Below, piece after piece: positions 51,982 through 61,443 of a DNA stretch of 64,000 nucleotides. The DNA is from Robertkochia marina (lineage in GTDB: Bacteria > Bacteroidota > Bacteroidia > Flavobacteriales > Flavobacteriaceae), in NCBI RefSeq assembly GCF_004799345.1, contig NZ_SSMC01000003.1:1-64000 (forward strand), given 5' to 3'. The translations under genes and the position numbers were made by a program. Numbering within the stretch: position 1 is the stretch's first letter; every line of letters begins with the position of its first letter. The notes beneath the pieces are model-generated. The model was not told where the DNA came from. It ran no database searches and saw only the letters and a list, made by a program, of their open reading frames with translations.

Positions 51982-52635
51982 TCAACTTTCAGGCTCCCGT
52001 AGTCCGTCTTTTTCCAGCCTTTTTATCAGGGCCTCTGTATAATCCTGAGTAAACGACTCTAAACTGGAGGGGTTGTATGTTTTCGATTGCGCAGACCAAA
52101 GCAATTCGCCTGACTGTGCATCGTAAAGATTGCTCTCCAGGTAATAGATCTTATCAGTGGTATAATGGCCCGGGTCGTAGGCTATGGGTCTCATGGTATT
52201 ATAATAACCATAGAAACTGCCGTAATAGCTGTAAGAGAGCGGATTATACCCGTAAGCATAATTGGTGTTGCCCGGAACATAACGGGTTTCACTTTGTTCA
52301 TCCAGGAGGGAAACAGCAAAAATGGCATCAGCCCCGCTATTTTGTATGATCTCAAGAATAGCTTCTTTGGAGGGCGTGTTACCTTTTATAAAGGTAGCGG
52401 GAAAAACCTCATGACTTTTTATAGCCCTGGTACCACTTTTCTCGGCATAAAATGCAAGTTCATCTTCTATCAGGGTTTTTGCAGCCATATTTCCCGTAAT
52501 GGCCACAATGAATACGTTTTTATAACTCTTGGTGGTTAATTTTTCTTTGTTGGTCCATGACTCGCTGATCGAGGTGCTGGAACCACAAGAAACCAGGAAT
52601 AATCCTATTGCGAAAAGAATGTAAATAGATCTCAT
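51982..52635 (-). CDS. Lipoprotein of unknown function (DUF4136-like)
   Basis: Signal peptide with lipobox 'LFLVSC' (lipidated Cys at about residue 17). The 200-residue mature part is unlike any enzyme I know. It has 'YKNVFIVAITGNMAAKTLIEDELAFYAEKSG' and 'IIQNSGADAIFAVSLLDEQSETRYVPGN', and a Tyr/Gly/Ser-rich middle. The DUF4136 link is tentative. It is first in an operon with the DUF481 protein. Confidence 0.72.
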   Translation of the reverse strand: MRSIYILFAIGLFLVSCGSSTSISESWTNKEKLTTKSYKNVFIVAITGNMAAKTLIEDELAFYAEKSGTRAIKSHEVFPATFIKGNTPSKEAILEIIQNSGADAIFAVSLLDEQSETRYVPGNTNYAYGYNPLSYSYYGSFYGYYNTMRPIAYDPGHYTTDKIYYLESNLYDAQSGELLWSAQSKTYNPSSLESFTQDYTEALIKRLEKDGLREPES

Positions 52636-52803
52636 AAATGTACTTTTTAGAGGAATAACAAGGTGTAACGTCCGGTAAACTTACCAGGCACATAAATGAG
52701 GTGAGTGAGCAGGGCATAGGGGTTTTTAAATTTAGCGAAAAATAATGTTCTGATTGTCAGTTATTTAGTATAGTGCAGAAATTTTAGACGAATGTATACT
52801 TAT

Positions 52804-53625
52804 TTAATCTGTCTTCCTGAAAACCATCAGGGGATGGTTCGGGTTGGAGAGCATTAAACGGTTGTTTTCAATGCTATAGGTGGTGGTTTTACGCAGCTTG
52901 TCAAGAAACTCACCTTCTTTGTTTTCAGGAAGGCAGGCTTTCCTGGTAGAGATCACATCAGTGAACCTTAAGAGTCCGGGCTCCCAAAAAATATTACCCC
53001 TCATCTGATTGCAGCCGGCGTACCCCGTAAATCGATTTTCAGCAACGTTCACTTCCATGGTCGGAGGTTCTTTGGCAAACCAACCTTCTTGAACAATTTC
53101 CTCTCCCAGTTTTTCCAGGATCCAGATATCCTGAAGTCTGTAGTCGGTCACATAATTCCCGCATCCTTTTAAGGAAACCGGTTTGCTATCTCCGGTTAAC
53201 TGTACTTCCAGAGCCACCTGGTATTCATAATTGTTGTCGGCCATGGTATCTGCGCAGGGCTCATGTGTAATGGTAGCTGTTAGGGTAACCTTTTCAGTTG
53301 CTGCCCGGTATCGTTTTACATTGGCATCTGCAGCCCTGTTCACCTGCGGGAGAGGCGTGATGAACTCTTCATATCCTTCCAGCATTGAGGTGAATATGAG
53401 TTGTTGGTCATTAAGGGTTAAATTCCAAAAGGGCTCATTGCCCTGTGCCTTAAAAAATGTCATGGTCTCTTTCTGTTTAGAACTGTCAGATGCTTTAAAC
53501 CGGTCGTTGACTTCCGATTTTTCCGGCCGGCTCTCACTATTGTTTTTTTGTTCCTTTTGGCCGCAGCCGGCAATGGTCATAACAAATAGGGTTAGCAGAG
53601 CGCAAAATGGTTTTAATTTCATCAT
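52804..53625 (-). CDS. META-domain lipoprotein with COG3650-like region
   Basis: A lipoprotein signal ends 'MTIAGC'. Residues about 55-165 ('FKAQGNEPFWNLTLNDQQLIFTSMLEG...') resemble the COG3650 domain with a conserved cysteine pair (CADTMADN, LKGCGNY). The last 95 residues are a META/HslJ domain ('NRFTGYAGCNQMRGNIFWE', 'STRKACLPENKEGEFLDKLRKTTTYSIENNRLML'). META proteins are envelope-stress related in E. coli; exact role unknown. It overlaps the upstream META gene by 4 bp. Confidence 0.8.
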   Translation of the reverse strand: MMKLKPFCALLTLFVMTIAGCGQKEQKNNSESRPEKSEVNDRFKASDSSKQKETMTFFKAQGNEPFWNLTLNDQQLIFTSMLEGYEEFITPLPQVNRAADANVKRYRAATEKVTLTATITHEPCADTMADNNYEYQVALEVQLTGDSKPVSLKGCGNYVTDYRLQDIWILEKLGEEIVQEGWFAKEPPTMEVNVAENRFTGYAGCNQMRGNIFWEPGLLRFTDVISTRKACLPENKEGEFLDKLRKTTTYSIENNRLMLSNPNHPLMVFRKTD

Positions 53626-54056
53626 AATTCGGTGTTTTTAACAAAGCGCATTAAGGGCACCTTTTTACCATATAGAAAAAGTCGGTTTTCTGAAACGCTG
53701 AAACTGTCAACGGCCTTTAATTGCCCCATAAAAAAATCGGCTCCCGGTCCGGGGCAAGCCTTTCGGGTTTGTTTACCGGTTTCTGAAAACTCCAGGCCAT
53801 TGCCTTCTACCTGATAAGAAATAGAAAAGTCATTACATCCATTATATCCATGTACCATCATACTTTCACTATTGAAAATAATTAAGGGCGGCTTTTCAGG
53901 GTATAGGGCATCTAAAGGCATTTGTAATCCTGATATAAAATTCAATTGCCATGTGATCAGATCAGGGACTGAAATGGGTTGCGATTTATGTCCTGCGCAA
54001 GAGCATAGAACGAACAAAGCACAAAGAGCAAAAGTAGTTAAGCTAAGGGTTCTCAT
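53622..54056 (-). CDS. Small META-domain lipoprotein
   Basis: Signal peptide with lipobox 'LCSC', then a single META/HslJ domain: 'SMMVHGYNGCNDFSISYQVEGNGLEFSETGKQTRKACPG' and 'SFSVSENRLFLYGKKVPLMRF'. It looks like a diverged relative of the adjacent C-terminal META domain, suggesting local duplication. Overlap ATGA links the two in one transcript. Confidence 0.8.
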   Translation of the reverse strand: MRTLSLTTFALCALFVLCSCAGHKSQPISVPDLITWQLNFISGLQMPLDALYPEKPPLIIFNSESMMVHGYNGCNDFSISYQVEGNGLEFSETGKQTRKACPGPGADFFMGQLKAVDSFSVSENRLFLYGKKVPLMRFVKNTEL

Positions 54057-54150
54057 GGGGAGGAATAATTTAAATATACAAAAAAAAGGTTTCTTTATAG
54101 GTAAACGTCAATAGAAGCTTCGTGTTATATTACCAGCCTTAAAATGCAAA

Positions 54151-54495
54151 ATGATGAACCCAGCAGAACAGTATATTCTACAGCAAAAGGAACCCTGGAG
54201 AGACTTTTTGTTACAACTGAAAGTATTGGTGGAAAAACAAGTGCCCGAAGCAGATTTATTGTTCAAATACGGTATCCCTTTTTACTACTTGAAAGGACGT
54301 CCTTTTTGCTATTTACTGGCCAACAAAAAGTACGTTGATCTGGGGATCGTGAGGGGTAACAGATTAACGAACAACCTGGATAACCTGGAAAAAGGAAAAC
54401 GACAAACCGTGAGATCCCTGCGTTATAAAGATCCGGATGATTTTGATCTCGAGGTATTGCAAACCGTGCTGGATGAGGCTGCCGGCTTGTATTAA
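54151..54495 (+). CDS. DUF1801 (YdhG-like) small protein
   Basis: The 114-aa protein has the DUF1801 pattern: 'PAEQYILQQKEPWRDFLLQLKVLVEKQVPEADLLFKYGIPFYYLKGRPFCYLLANKKYVDLGIVRG'. These small proteins are widespread and their role is unknown. No signal peptide. A second possible start is the next codon, ATG 54154. Followed directly by a terminator. Confidence 0.82.
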   Translation: MMNPAEQYILQQKEPWRDFLLQLKVLVEKQVPEADLLFKYGIPFYYLKGRPFCYLLANKKYVDLGIVRGNRLTNNLDNLEKGKRQTVRSLRYKDPDDFDLEVLQTVLDEAAGLY

Positions 54496-54496
54496 A

Positions 54497-54528
54497 AAAA
54501 AGCACTCCTGGGAGTGCTTTTTAATATA
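54497..54528. terminator. Bidirectional terminator between the DUF1801 gene and the TlpA gene
   Basis: AAAGCACTCCTGGGAGTGCTTT forms a perfect stem-loop with A runs on one side and T runs on the other, between two converging genes. Confidence 0.85.
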
Positions 54529-54541
54529 TGATCTGACTTGT

Positions 54542-56437
54542 TTACGATTGCGCCAATTCTACCATGATTTCGATTTCCTTTAAAAGTTTTTCTGCGCTTC
54601 CGTTCCAACCTACAGACTTGAATTTGATCTTCCCGTCAGGGCCTATAATGAACTTTGTAGGAATGCCCGATACATTGTAATTCTCAACCACCTCGAAGGC
54701 ACTGGTTTCCGGATCGTAATTGTCGAGCAGAACGTTGAAGTCATACCCCTTTTTCTCCATGAAGTTAGCGGCCAGCTTGAGTCGCTCTTCATCAGACTTA
54801 CCTTCCCAGGTATTGATGAACAGGAATACGACTTTGTCATTATCAGCATATTTTTCTTTGGCTTGCTGCATTCCCGGGAAGGAGGCAATACAAGGCCCGC
54901 ACCAGGTGGCCCAAAAGTCGAGGATCACGGTTTTGCCCTTTAGCTCAGCCAATGAGATCTCTTCTCCGGCGGTATTTTTAAGGGTAAATCCTGAAGCCTG
55001 TTCATTCAGCATCTCTTTCATAAGCTCTTCCCTGAATTTCTCTTCAGCCTCCAGTTCGAGAGATGCGAGGTAATCGGCAAAAACACCTTCACTGCCGTTT
55101 TCCGAAAAAGCAACCTCCAGGTATTCTGAGATCTTTCCTGTAGCCGCATTGTTTCTAATGTATAATGCTGCTTTCTCTTGTGCAAGAGGGTATTGTTTAT
55201 CTTCAATTAAATACTGAATATATTTCTCATTAACATCAGGAGCTGATTCAACTCCTGAAGCCAGTCCCTGGTATTTTATAGCCTCTTTGATATTTCCTTG
55301 TTTGTATAAGATAAGGGCGTAGGTATCTCTATACATATTAAGGGAGTAATCTAATTGGAGTTGTGTTAGCGTTTTCGTTGAAAATGTTGGATCCCAATCC
55401 GGAGCGTCCATGGCATCCTGTATAACATCTAATGACGTTTTAGAGAGCTGGGCTGCACGGTCAAGATCTTCTCCCTTTTCCGCAAGGCTCCAGGCCAAGG
55501 AATTTAAGGCTCTACCTCGAGATTGAGGATCGTTAATGAGAGCTACCGTGGTGTTGAACTTATCATAGTCTCCCTCCCGTCCATAGGCCTGGGCAAGGCT
55601 GGAAGTCAGGTATCCGGCAGTAACATGTTCCGGATGGGCGGCTATAAATTCTTTGGTGGCAGCATCTTTCTCCTCCAGGTCCTTCATCTGTTGAATATCA
55701 TTAAATTGCTTCCTGATACCCGGATTACTGTTTGGGTAGTTGTCTGCTAATACTCCGTAGATCGAATCTACCTTTCCGCGGTTGTCCATGGCCATGTATA
55801 CATCTGATAATCTTGTCAGTTCTTTCATAGCCAGGCTGTCTTTTTCCAAAAGTTCGTTTTCCATGGAGTTTAACATGGCCTTTCCATCTTCTTTACTGGA
55901 TTTGATCAAAAGAAAGGCATATGCGATATCGTGATCCGGGCTGATTTCCGGGTAGGTCTCCAGGTCCTGCTTATAAAGTGCAAGAATACTGTCATTGTCG
56001 ATATTGTGACCGAATCTCTTGCCCGTATATGTTAAATAGTAGGCCTGGCCTGCCAGGGCACCGGGTAAAGCGGCTCCCTCTTCAGAATAGACGGCTATAG
56101 CCGCCGTCTCATTAACGGCTTCATATTTTTTCATGAAATCGAAGGCCATACTAACAGCGCTGTCGGGCACCTGAAAATTGGCGGTAACCCCCTCGTTGGT
56201 ATGTTGAAATTCAAGGTCTTTTAAGTACCCTTTCTTTCCCGTGTGGTAGTATAAAATAACGTTGTCTACTTCTTCGTCAGCAGCAAAGGCCAGCTGTATG
56301 GAGTCACCCTGAACAGGATATGTTTTTGAAATATGAACATCACCAACAGTAATGCCCGGGTCGTTTTTTGATGTTTCCTGACAGGCAACAAAGCAAGAGG
56401 TTACTGCCAGCAGGGTGATGAATTTAAAGGTTCTCAT
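54542..56437 (-). CDS. TlpA-family thioredoxin-like lipoprotein
   Basis: Lipoprotein signal ending 'TSCFVACQE' (lipobox 'CFVAC'). The long middle (about 120-470) is helical with TPR-like features. The C-terminal thioredoxin domain begins near 480 ('FTLKNTAGEEISLAELKGKTVILDFWATWCGPCIASFPGM'), with redox motif C-G-P-C near residue 512 and cis-Pro in 'YNVSGIPTKFIIGPDG'. It acts as a periplasmic disulfide reductase. Similar in style to the island thioredoxin at 25509 but with a different middle. Single gene. Confidence 0.88.
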   Translation of the reverse strand: MRTFKFITLLAVTSCFVACQETSKNDPGITVGDVHISKTYPVQGDSIQLAFAADEEVDNVILYYHTGKKGYLKDLEFQHTNEGVTANFQVPDSAVSMAFDFMKKYEAVNETAAIAVYSEEGAALPGALAGQAYYLTYTGKRFGHNIDNDSILALYKQDLETYPEISPDHDIAYAFLLIKSSKEDGKAMLNSMENELLEKDSLAMKELTRLSDVYMAMDNRGKVDSIYGVLADNYPNSNPGIRKQFNDIQQMKDLEEKDAATKEFIAAHPEHVTAGYLTSSLAQAYGREGDYDKFNTTVALINDPQSRGRALNSLAWSLAEKGEDLDRAAQLSKTSLDVIQDAMDAPDWDPTFSTKTLTQLQLDYSLNMYRDTYALILYKQGNIKEAIKYQGLASGVESAPDVNEKYIQYLIEDKQYPLAQEKAALYIRNNAATGKISEYLEVAFSENGSEGVFADYLASLELEAEEKFREELMKEMLNEQASGFTLKNTAGEEISLAELKGKTVILDFWATWCGPCIASFPGMQQAKEKYADNDKVVFLFINTWEGKSDEERLKLAANFMEKKGYDFNVLLDNYDPETSAFEVVENYNVSGIPTKFIIGPDGKIKFKSVGWNGSAEKLLKEIEIMVELAQS

Positions 56438-56529
56438 TAGGTTGTATTTGTGGTTAAAAGCCTACAAAATAATGAGTTTACGCCAACTATTTGTTAATGA
56501 GATGTTATAAGTTGTTCACTGCTCACAAA

Positions 56530-56556
56530 AAATGCCGGGATTTCCCGGCATTTTAG
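56530..56556. terminator. Terminator after kdsA
   Basis: AAATGCCGGGATTTCCCGGCATTTT is a perfect stem with A and T runs on both sides, so it can work for either direction. Confidence 0.85.
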
Positions 56557-56576
56557 CAATATATAGTATCTGAATT

Positions 56577-57395
56577 TTAAAGTGAATTTACTGTTTTTCT
56601 AATCGCTACAAGGTTACTCAACAACTTTTCCAAATGATCCAGGTGAAGCATATTGGCTCCATCACTCTTGGCATTGGCAGGGTCGAAATGGGTTTCCATG
56701 AAGAGTCCGTCAACTCCTGTAACTACTCCTGCACGGGCAATGGTTTCGATCATATCCGGACGTCCTCCGGTTACCCCGCTGCTTTGATTAGGTTGTTGGA
56801 GAGAATGGGTAACATCAAGTACCACCGGTGCGTATTGCTTCATGGTGGGAATACCTCGAAAATCAACGATCATGTCCTGGTACCCGAACATGGTGCCTCT
56901 GTCGGTGATCATAGCTTGCTCATTGCCGCTGTCGTATACTTTTTTAGCGGCATGCTGCATGCTTTCAGGACTCATGAACTGCCCTTTTTTAAGATTTACG
57001 GTTTTGCCGGTCTGTGCTGCAGCCACCACCAGATCGGTCTGCCTTACCAGGAAAGCAGGGATCTGCAGGATGTCTACATATTCTGCAGCCATGGCAGCGT
57101 CGGTTACCTCGTGGATGTCGGTAACTGTTGGTACCTCGAAGGTTTCTGAGACCTTCTTCAGGATCTTAAGTGCTTTTTCATCGCCAATTCCGGTAAAGGA
57201 ATCGATCCTGCTGCGATTAGCTTTTTTAAAACTCCCCTTAAATACATAAGGGATCTCCAGTTTATTCGTGATCTCTACCACCCTTTCAGCAATGCGCATC
57301 GCCATCTCTTCGCCTTCTATAGCGCAGGGTCCGGCTAATAAAAAGAAGTTGTTGCTATCCAGGTGTTTTAACTGAGGAATATGTTCCAGTTTCAT
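56577..57395 (-). CDS. kdsA: 3-deoxy-8-phosphooctulonate synthase
   Basis: The start is taken at ATG 57395 ('MKLEHIPQLKHLDSNNFFLLAGPCAIEGEEMAMRIAE'); upstream residues are a chance extension. The 272-aa protein shows the KdsA motifs 'LAGPCAIE', 'FKGSFKKANRSR', 'PTVTDIHE', 'LRKGQFMSPE'-like ('LKKGQFMSPESMQ') and 'VFDVTHSLQQP' (as 'VLDVTHSLQQP'). It condenses arabinose-5-phosphate and PEP to Kdo-8-phosphate for lipopolysaccharide. Cytosolic; single gene, divergent from typA. Confidence 0.95.
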   Translation of the reverse strand: MKLEHIPQLKHLDSNNFFLLAGPCAIEGEEMAMRIAERVVEITNKLEIPYVFKGSFKKANRSRIDSFTGIGDEKALKILKKVSETFEVPTVTDIHEVTDAAMAAEYVDILQIPAFLVRQTDLVVAAAQTGKTVNLKKGQFMSPESMQHAAKKVYDSGNEQAMITDRGTMFGYQDMIVDFRGIPTMKQYAPVVLDVTHSLQQPNQSSGVTGGRPDMIETIARAGVVTGVDGLFMETHFDPANAKSDGANMLHLDHLEKLLSNLVAIRKTVNSL

Positions 57396-57593
57396 GATGC
57401 TGTTCAATTTTGAGCGCAAAGATAGGATAATAAACGGTATTAATGCAGAAAGGATAGGAAGCATGAGGAAGTATGTGACTCTTCAAAGTGCTTTGTTTGT
57501 TTGAGTGCAACTTCCTTGTTTTGAGTCACGTAGGGTGTTGTGGTGCAGCTAAATAAATTTTGCGAATACAGTGATACAACTAAAAGAATACCG

Positions 57594-57601
57594 TACCTTT
57601 G
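57594..57601 (+). promoter_or_regulatory. Promoter -7 element for typA
   Basis: TACCTTTG, a perfect TAnnTTTG, 23 bp before the ATG. The following GCGCCTTC is shared with the ABC-F gene promoter at 17986. Confidence 0.7.
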
Positions 57602-57624
57602 CGCCTTCAAATTAAAAGGCTAGA

Positions 57625-59430
57625 ATGACATCTATTAAAAACATTGCCATCATTGCACACGTTGACCACGGTAAGACGACCCTGGTTGATAAGATTCTGC
57701 ATCATTGTGAATTGTTCAGAGATAACCAGGAAACCGGAGAACTTATCTTAGACAACAACGATCTGGAAAGAGAAAGGGGTATTACCATTCTTTCTAAGAA
57801 CGTTTCGGTTAATTATAAAGGAACCAAGATCAATATTATTGACACTCCCGGCCACGCCGACTTCGGGGGAGAGGTTGAACGTGTTCTCAACATGGCAGAT
57901 GGGGTTTTGCTGTTGGTGGATGCCTTTGAAGGGCCTATGCCGCAAACCCGTTTCGTACTGCAAAAAGCCATCGAAATGAAATTGAAGCCCATCGTGGTGG
58001 TGAACAAGGTTGACAAAGAGAACTGTACTCCTGATGAGGTGCACGAATCTGTTTTTGACCTGATGTTCGAACTGGGTGCTGAAGAATGGCAGCTTGATTT
58101 TCCAACAGTTTATGGTTCGGCCAAAAATAACTGGATGTCTGACGACTGGAGAAATGAAACAAAAAATATAGAGCCTCTTCTTGATATGGTTGTGGAGCAT
58201 ATTCCATCGCCAAAGATCGAGGAAGGGAGCACCCAAATGCTGATCACCTCTCTTGACTACTCGTCTTTTACCGGGCGAATCGCCATCGGACGACTTCAGC
58301 GAGGCAGCCTGAAAGCAGGGATGAATATTTCGCTGGTAAAGCGCGACGGTTCAGTGGTAAAATCAAGGATCAAGGAGTTACATGTTTTTGACGGACTTGG
58401 ACGTAAGAAAGTTGATGAGGTAGTAGCCGGTGATATTTGTGCTATTGCAGGATTAGACGGTTTCGATATTGGAGATACCATAGCCGATTTCGAGGCTCCG
58501 GAAGCCCTGCCTACCATCGCGATCGATGAGCCTACCATGAGTATGCTCTTTACCATCAATGATTCTCCTTTCTTTGGGAAGGATGGGAAGTTCGTGACTT
58601 CAAGACATATTAAGGAGCGTCTGGAGCGTGAACTGGAAAAGAACCTGGCGCTGAGAGTAGAGCCTACAGACAGTGCTGATAAATTCATGGTATTCGGACG
58701 AGGCGTACTTCACCTTTCTGTACTTATTGAAACCATGAGAAGAGAAGGGTATGAGCTTCAGATCGGACAGCCTCAGGTAATTATTAAGGAGATTGACGGA
58801 GTGAAGTGTGAGCCTGTTGAAGAGCTGACCATTGATCTTCCGGAGGATGTTTCAGGTAGAGCTGTAGAAATGGTAACCCAGCGAAAAGGTGAAATGCTGA
58901 GCATGGAACCCAAAGGAGAGCGTATGATTATCCGATTCAATATTCCTTCCAGAGGTATTATCGGGTTGAGAAACCAGCTGCTTACCGCTACTGCCGGAGA
59001 AGCCATTATGAATCACCGCTTCCTGGAATACCAGCCATATAAAGGAGAGATCCCGGGTCGTATTAACGGGTCGCTGATCTCTATGGAAAAGGGAACTTCA
59101 ATTCCTTATTCGATGGATAAACTTCAGGAAAGAGGACGTTTCTTTATCCACCCCGGAGAAGAGATCTATACCGGACAGGTGATCGGAGAGAATTCCAGGG
59201 GAGATGATATGACGGTGAATGTTACTAAGACCAAGAAGTTGACCAACATCCGTTCTGCAGGAGCTGATGATAAGGTAAAACTTGCTCCACCGATCAAATT
59301 CTCTTTAGAGGAAGCCCTTGAATACATTCAGAAAGATGAATATGTTGAGGTAACTCCGAATCATATGAGATTGCGTAAGGTCTATCTCGATGAGAACGAA
59401 CGTAAGCGTATGCAGAAGCAAATAGGATAA
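57625..59430 (+). CDS. typA: Ribosome-associated GTPase TypA/BipA
   Basis: The 601-aa GTPase has G1 '[10 protein letters not shown]', switch 'RERGITI', G3 '[14 protein letters not shown]', G4 'NKVDKEN', and EF-G-like domains II, III and V. The unique BipA C-terminal domain follows ('[47 protein letters not shown]'). It binds the ribosome and supports large-subunit assembly and growth under cold or stress. Length is normal. It is followed by a strong terminator. Confidence 0.96.
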   Translation: MTSIKNIAIIAHVDHGKTTLVDKILHHCELFRDNQETGELILDNNDLERERGITILSKNVSVNYKGTKINIIDTPGHADFGGEVERVLNMADGVLLLVDAFEGPMPQTRFVLQKAIEMKLKPIVVVNKVDKENCTPDEVHESVFDLMFELGAEEWQLDFPTVYGSAKNNWMSDDWRNETKNIEPLLDMVVEHIPSPKIEEGSTQMLITSLDYSSFTGRIAIGRLQRGSLKAGMNISLVKRDGSVVKSRIKELHVFDGLGRKKVDEVVAGDICAIAGLDGFDIGDTIADFEAPEALPTIAIDEPTMSMLFTINDSPFFGKDGKFVTSRHIKERLERELEKNLALRVEPTDSADKFMVFGRGVLHLSVLIETMRREGYELQIGQPQVIIKEIDGVKCEPVEELTIDLPEDVSGRAVEMVTQRKGEMLSMEPKGERMIIRFNIPSRGIIGLRNQLLTATAGEAIMNHRFLEYQPYKGEIPGRINGSLISMEKGTSIPYSMDKLQERGRFFIHPGEEIYTGQVIGENSRGDDMTVNVTKTKKLTNIRSAGADDKVKLAPPIKFSLEEALEYIQKDEYVEVTPNHMRLRKVYLDENERKRMQKQIG

Positions 59431-59431
59431 C

Positions 59432-59462
59432 AAAAAAGAGACCGGGAGGTCTCTTTTTTTTG
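59432..59462 (+). terminator. Terminator of typA
   Basis: AAAGAGACC / GGTCTCTTT stem around GGGA, followed by a run of T, directly after the typA stop. Confidence 0.9.
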
Positions 59463-59463
59463 T

Positions 59464-59484
59464 TATACAGTTATGCGGTTATGC
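59464..59484. repeat. Octamer tandem repeat, short copy
   Basis: GTTATACA GTTATGCG GTTATGCA units of 8 bp. Larger arrays of the same octamer are at 60369-60427 and 61880-61905. Confidence 0.6.
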
Positions 59485-59685
59485 AGAGATGTCTTCGCGA
59501 AGGAGCGAAGTGACTGAAGCGATCTTTTGAAACTTTAACGGTAGTCACCTTGAGAGATCCTATTCCGCGGGATCGTATTGGAAGGCTTAATATCTTGAAG
59601 TATCCTCGATATACCACGCATTCAGCGTGACGCCCGCTTATCGCAGGCGAAGTCGCGAGGGGTTGCATGTTAGGTTAACCTGAAT

Positions 59686-59745
59686 CAACCCGCCCCGTCA
59701 GCGATTTTATCGCTGCCACCCCTCCCTGTCCAGGGTGGGGAGCCA
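59686..59745. repeat. REP-like repeat, family A, copy near 59.7 kb
   Basis: CAACCCGCCCCGTCAGCGAT, a TATCGCTG hairpin arm, CCACCCCTCCCTGTCCAGG and GTGGGGAGCC. Very close to the copy at 353-412. The rest of 59463-59885 holds an imperfect AGCGA..GTGACTGAAGCGATCTTTTGAA duplication and heptamer-phased DNA, but no gene. Confidence 0.7.
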
Positions 59746-59861
59746 CACTTTATATACTTTTTCAGCAGAATATATAAATCCGTCGGTGGTGGGAGCGAAG
59801 CGACTGAAGCGATCTTTTGAAGCTTCAGCCGGAGTCATCTTAAGTAAACCTCATTACTAAT

Positions 59862-59892
59862 TCACCATTTACAATTTATAATTCATCATTGA
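59862..59892. repeat. Degenerate heptamer array before the GNAT gene end
   Basis: Units such as CTAATTC, ACCATTT, ACAATTT, ATAATTC and ATCATTG follow one another at 7-bp spacing. Confidence 0.5.
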
Positions 59893-60365
59893 TCCCGCCT
59901 TTGCGGGATCAAACCCTTCTCAAAACACCTGCTGTTGTCCATATTCCTGTATTGACCATAGCAAGGCATCAGGGTATAGCCACAGCGTTGATACAGGGCG
60001 ATAGCCGATGTTTGCCGGGTGCCGGTTTCCAGGATGCATCTTGAATACCCCAGTTCAGCAGCCCAGTTTTCCAGGGCTTCAAGAATGGTTTCTGCCAAAC
60101 GCAAGCCCCGGAGCGATGGTTTGGTGAACATTCGTTTGATCTCAGCACTTTCCTTATCATATTCCTTAAGGGCTCCGCATGCCACTGCCTCCTTATTCAG
60201 GTAAAGCAGCACCACATGCTGAATAGCATCCAGTTTATTGAACTGATCGTAAAAGGCATGTTCATCGCCATCGGTAATGGCTAAAAAGGCGTCAAGCTCC
60301 TTAACCAGGGGGATAAAATCTTCGTGCTCTGAGTTGGTTCTGATGATATGAATTTCGGGTTTCAT
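59886..60365 (-). CDS. GNAT-family acetyltransferase
   Basis: The 159-aa protein has the GNAT core with acetyl-CoA-binding motif 'MFTKPSLRGLRLAETILEALENWAAELGYSRCILETGTRQTSAIALYQRCGYTLMPCY' (R/Q-x-x-G-x-G/A equivalent: 'SLRGLRLA'). It transfers an acetyl group to an amine; the substrate is unknown. No signal peptide. The gene is bounded by repeats on both sides. Confidence 0.87.
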   Translation of the reverse strand: MKPEIHIIRTNSEHEDFIPLVKELDAFLAITDGDEHAFYDQFNKLDAIQHVVLLYLNKEAVACGALKEYDKESAEIKRMFTKPSLRGLRLAETILEALENWAAELGYSRCILETGTRQTSAIALYQRCGYTLMPCYGQYRNMDNSRCFEKGLIPQRRDQ

Positions 60366-60368
60366 ACA

Positions 60369-60427
60369 ACGGTTATATAGTTATACAGTGATGCAGTTAT
60401 GCGGTTATGCAGTTATGCGGTTATGCA
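60369..60427. repeat. Octamer tandem repeat (GTTATGCR)
   Basis: Seven or more 8-bp units: GGTTATAT, AGTTATAC, AGTGATGC, AGTTATGC, GGTTATGC, AGTTATGC, GGTTATGC. It sits right upstream of the GNAT start, where it could affect expression. Confidence 0.8.
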
Positions 60428-60428
60428 G

Positions 60429-60461
60429 AGTAGATTATAGATTATGAATTATAGATTATAG
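60429..60461. repeat. Heptamer tandem repeat (TAGATTA)
   Basis: TAGATTA, TAGATTA, TGAATTA, TAGATTA, TAGATGG at exact 7-bp spacing. Confidence 0.7.
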
Positions 60462-60517
60462 ATGGGGTTTGTATCAGAATTAAAACTTCAGAATGTCTGG
60501 AAAATCTAGATTTATTA

Positions 60518-60575
<58 letters not shown>

Positions 60576-60655
60576 AAATATCTCTGCGTACCCTCGTACT
60601 TCCGTAACTTTCAAAATCAAACTGCAAACTCCTCCCTATAACTGAAACTCCTCCC

Positions 60656-61441
60656 TCAAACTGACCTCAAATACCCTCCATCCAACGGGATGGCCGTTCC
60701 TGTAAGATAGGCAGCCTTGTCTGAGGCCAGGAAACACACCAGGTAACCGTATTCTTCGGGTTGCCCGATACGATTGAGTGAATTCTGAGCGGCCATTTCG
60801 GCCTGAAGTTCGTCCATGCTTTTACCGCTGCGTTCCGCTTTTTTACGGTTCACTTCTTCCAGACGTTCGGTGTCGAAATACCCGGTAAGAATAGAATTCA
60901 CCGTGATACCAAAGGGGCCAAGTTCCTGCGAAAGCGATTTGGCCCAGGTAATGATCGAAGCCCTGATGGTGTTTGAAAGCACCAGCTCCGGCTTGGGCTC
61001 TTTAATGGTTACCGAGGTTACATTAATAATCCGTCCAAAACCTGTAGACTTCATATGCTCAGTAACAGCCTGGGTGGTAAAATTAATGGTCCTGAATAAA
61101 AGGTCAAAAGCTTTGGCATAATCTTCATCCCGGAGTTCACCAACAAAGCCAGGGGGTGGCCCGGGGGTATTATTCACCAGGATATCGACCGGATATTTCT
61201 TAAGATGTTCAAGGATGTCGTTTTTATATCGCTCCAGGTGCATCATGTCGGTGGTCAGGTAATGATGTTCCTGCCCGTTACTGCTGTCCAGTTCGTTCAC
61301 CAGGATTTGCAGTTTACCCTCACTGCGACCCATCACGGTGACACTGGCACCACAGCGGGCAAGTTCTCTGGCGATACCCTCGCCTATGCCTTTGCTGCTT
61401 CCGCCCACCAGGGCGTGCTTTCCAATTAAACTTATTTCCAT
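60656..61441 (-). CDS. Short-chain dehydrogenase/reductase
   Basis: The start is taken at ATG 61441 ('MEISLIGKHALVGGSSKGIGEGIARELARCGASV'), 2 bp after the stop of the cupin gene. The 261-aa protein has the cofactor motif 'GGSSKGIGEGIA' and 'ILVNNTPGPP' (NNAG-like). The usual YxxxK is not in its standard form: after 'IINVTSVTIKEPKPELVLSNTIRASIITWAKSLSQEL' the Tyr position is not obvious, though 'WAKSLSQEL' keeps the following Lys. This is the 'SDR without classic Tyr' pattern seen in some 3-oxoacyl-reductase-like proteins. 'GTAIPLDGGYLRSV' ends the protein. Likely an operon with the cupin. Confidence 0.86.
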   Translation of the reverse strand: MEISLIGKHALVGGSSKGIGEGIARELARCGASVTVMGRSEGKLQILVNELDSSNGQEHHYLTTDMMHLERYKNDILEHLKKYPVDILVNNTPGPPPGFVGELRDEDYAKAFDLLFRTINFTTQAVTEHMKSTGFGRIINVTSVTIKEPKPELVLSNTIRASIITWAKSLSQELGPFGITVNSILTGYFDTERLEEVNRKKAERSGKSMDELQAEMAAQNSLNRIGQPEEYGYLVCFLASDKAAYLTGTAIPLDGGYLRSV

Positions 61442-61443
61442 GA

